This document shows positions 63,417 to 64,000 of a stretch of DNA of 64,000 nt, in pieces. Position 1 is the first letter of the stretch, and each line of letters begins with the position of its first letter. The notes below the pieces were generated by a model. The model was not told the DNA's origin. It saw only the letters and a list, made by a program, of their open reading frames with translations, and did not search any database. The position numbers and the translations under genes were made by a program. Source of the stretch: Chryseobacterium rhizoplanae (lineage in GTDB: Bacteria; Bacteroidota; Bacteroidia; Flavobacteriales; Weeksellaceae); the NCBI RefSeq assembly GCF_900182655.1, contig NZ_FXTC01000009.1:144566-208565 (forward strand), in the 5' to 3' direction.

Positions 63417-63730
63417 AAAAATTAGATTTGGTATATATTTAATAATATCACAAGATATTTCAACAAATAAACGTAATTCTTATTAAATTAATATGCAATC
63501 ATTAATTATTTATGCTAAATACATCAATAAAAGCAACCAAACCTTTTTAATCTCAACATATTAAATCATTAATACGGGTTTAAAGGTTTTGATACTTAAA
63601 TGATTAAGTAAAATTTGAAGTTAGATAAGCTATAGTCAAAATCTAATACTTTGTGGGGATTGACTTGAAGAAAATAATGGATTTGTTTAGACTCCTTCGG
63701 AGTGACAAGGATGTGTTATCAATGATAAGT

Positions 63731-63852
63731 GATAAGTAATAAATAATAAATGATGAGGGATCAATGATGTATAATCTCTGATACTGATGACAATAGAACG
63801 ATGAATCATTGTTCATTACCAATTACTCATTACTCATTGCTGATTACTTATC
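63731..63852. repeat. Imperfect inverted repeat of low complexity
   Basis: Left arm GATAAGTAATAAATAAT and beyond; right arm ending ATTACTTATC. The ten outer bases match exactly and the rest of the 27-base arms match partly (roughly 19 of 27). Both arms are built of short ATTA/TGAT units. Confidence 0.4.
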
Positions 63853-63884
63853 TTTTAGGATTGTGCTGGCTTGGGTATACAGAA

Positions 63885-63919
63885 AAAAAAAATCCTTTAT
63901 CATAAGATAAAGGATTTTT
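63885..63919 (-). terminator. Terminator of the rRNA operon
   Basis: A 13-bp stem (AAAATCCTTTATC with GATAAAGGATTTT), loop ATAA, followed by a T run on the minus strand, about 16 bases after the 5S rRNA. Confidence 0.85.
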
Positions 63920-63935
63920 AAAAATAAAATAAAAA

Positions 63936-64000
63936 CTGGCGGCGGCCTACTCTCCCGCTTTCGCAGTACCATCGGCGCTGGTGGGCTTAACTTCTGTGTT
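63936..64000 (-). rRNA. rrf: 5S ribosomal RNA, 3' part (5' end outside window)
   Basis: The minus strand reads as the 3' half of 5S rRNA, including GAAGTTAAGCCCACCAGCG and GATGGTACTGCGAAAGCGGG and ending in GAGTAGGCCGCCGCCAGT. The remainder and the rest of the rRNA operon lie beyond the right edge. The exact 3' end is uncertain by one or two bases. Confidence 0.93.

Larger units (their letters stand above)
63417..63935. other. Intergenic region between SusC and the rRNA operon
   Basis: About 520 bases without a gene. It holds the 5' region of the SusC gene (63417-63600), a small hairpin ACTCC-TTC-GGAGT near 63691, a pair of low-complexity segments that are roughly inverted copies (63731-63757 and 63826-63852), and the 5S rRNA operon terminator. 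Confidence 0.6.

Overview
The window comes from a low-GC member of the Bacteroidetes, most likely Chryseobacterium or a close relative in the Weeksellaceae. The evidence is the TAnnTTTG promoter boxes, type IX secretion (T9SS) C-terminal sorting domains, three SusC/SusD pairs, the near absence of Shine-Dalgarno sites, a DUF4407 protein, GIN/DUF4252 proteins, and protein sequences typical of that genus. No tRNA, insertion sequence, prophage or CRISPR array was seen. The only RNA gene is the 3' part of a 5S rRNA at the right edge, on the minus strand.

Layout. Positions 1-4.2 kb hold the end of a membrane protein, a small membrane protein and the fused isobutyryl-CoA mutase icmF. From 4.26 to 7.25 kb is a very AT-rich two-gene island (SMC/ABC-like ATPase plus HNH nuclease) that looks like a Septu-type anti-phage system. 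From 7.3 to 20 kb are housekeeping and secreted genes: an ATP-binding Dph6-like protein, a PLP decarboxylase, a beta-lactamase-fold lipoprotein, a PadR/membrane-protein pair, a 2H phosphoesterase, an M64 protease with its partner, ruvC, a DUF4407 protein, a secreted tail-collar protein with a T9SS partner, a KTSC protein and an M43 protease. guaB (20-21.6 kb) is followed by a five-gene operon, 25.5 down to 21.8 kb, made of an ECF sigma factor, a probable anti-sigma factor, DUF4252/GIN proteins and a membrane-anchored protein.

From 25.6 to 29.2 kb lie an XRE regulator and an AT-rich group of secreted proteins, led by a lipoprotein with a possible JAMM-type C-terminal domain. From 29.3 to 34.7 kb are a GlmU-like protein, rpmE2, a beta-helix lipoprotein, a MazG-like pyrophosphohydrolase, aroA and a secreted protein.

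From 35 to 53 kb the genes suggest scavenging of lipid-bound phosphate: a lipoprotein PI-specific phospholipase C, a two-domain phosphodiesterase/alkaline phosphatase, two SusCD transporters, an SDR, an Omp85-like barrel and a Tat-exported phosphocholine phospholipase C. From 53.1 to 58.5 kb is the most unusual locus. It encodes a small exported beta-rich protein, an exported Ig-like chaperone candidate, a 917-residue outer-membrane barrel with Ig-like domains at both ends, a paralogue of the first protein, and a further small exported protein. The last four genes overlap or nearly touch. The layout resembles a chaperone-usher fibre operon without obvious similarity to the classical families, and it is the best candidate for an undescribed system. 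A third SusCD pair and the 5S rRNA end the window.

Many starts were chosen because a TAnnTTTG box lies just upstream of, or overlaps, a longer reading frame. Most transcription units end in clear hairpin terminators, several of them bidirectional between convergent genes.
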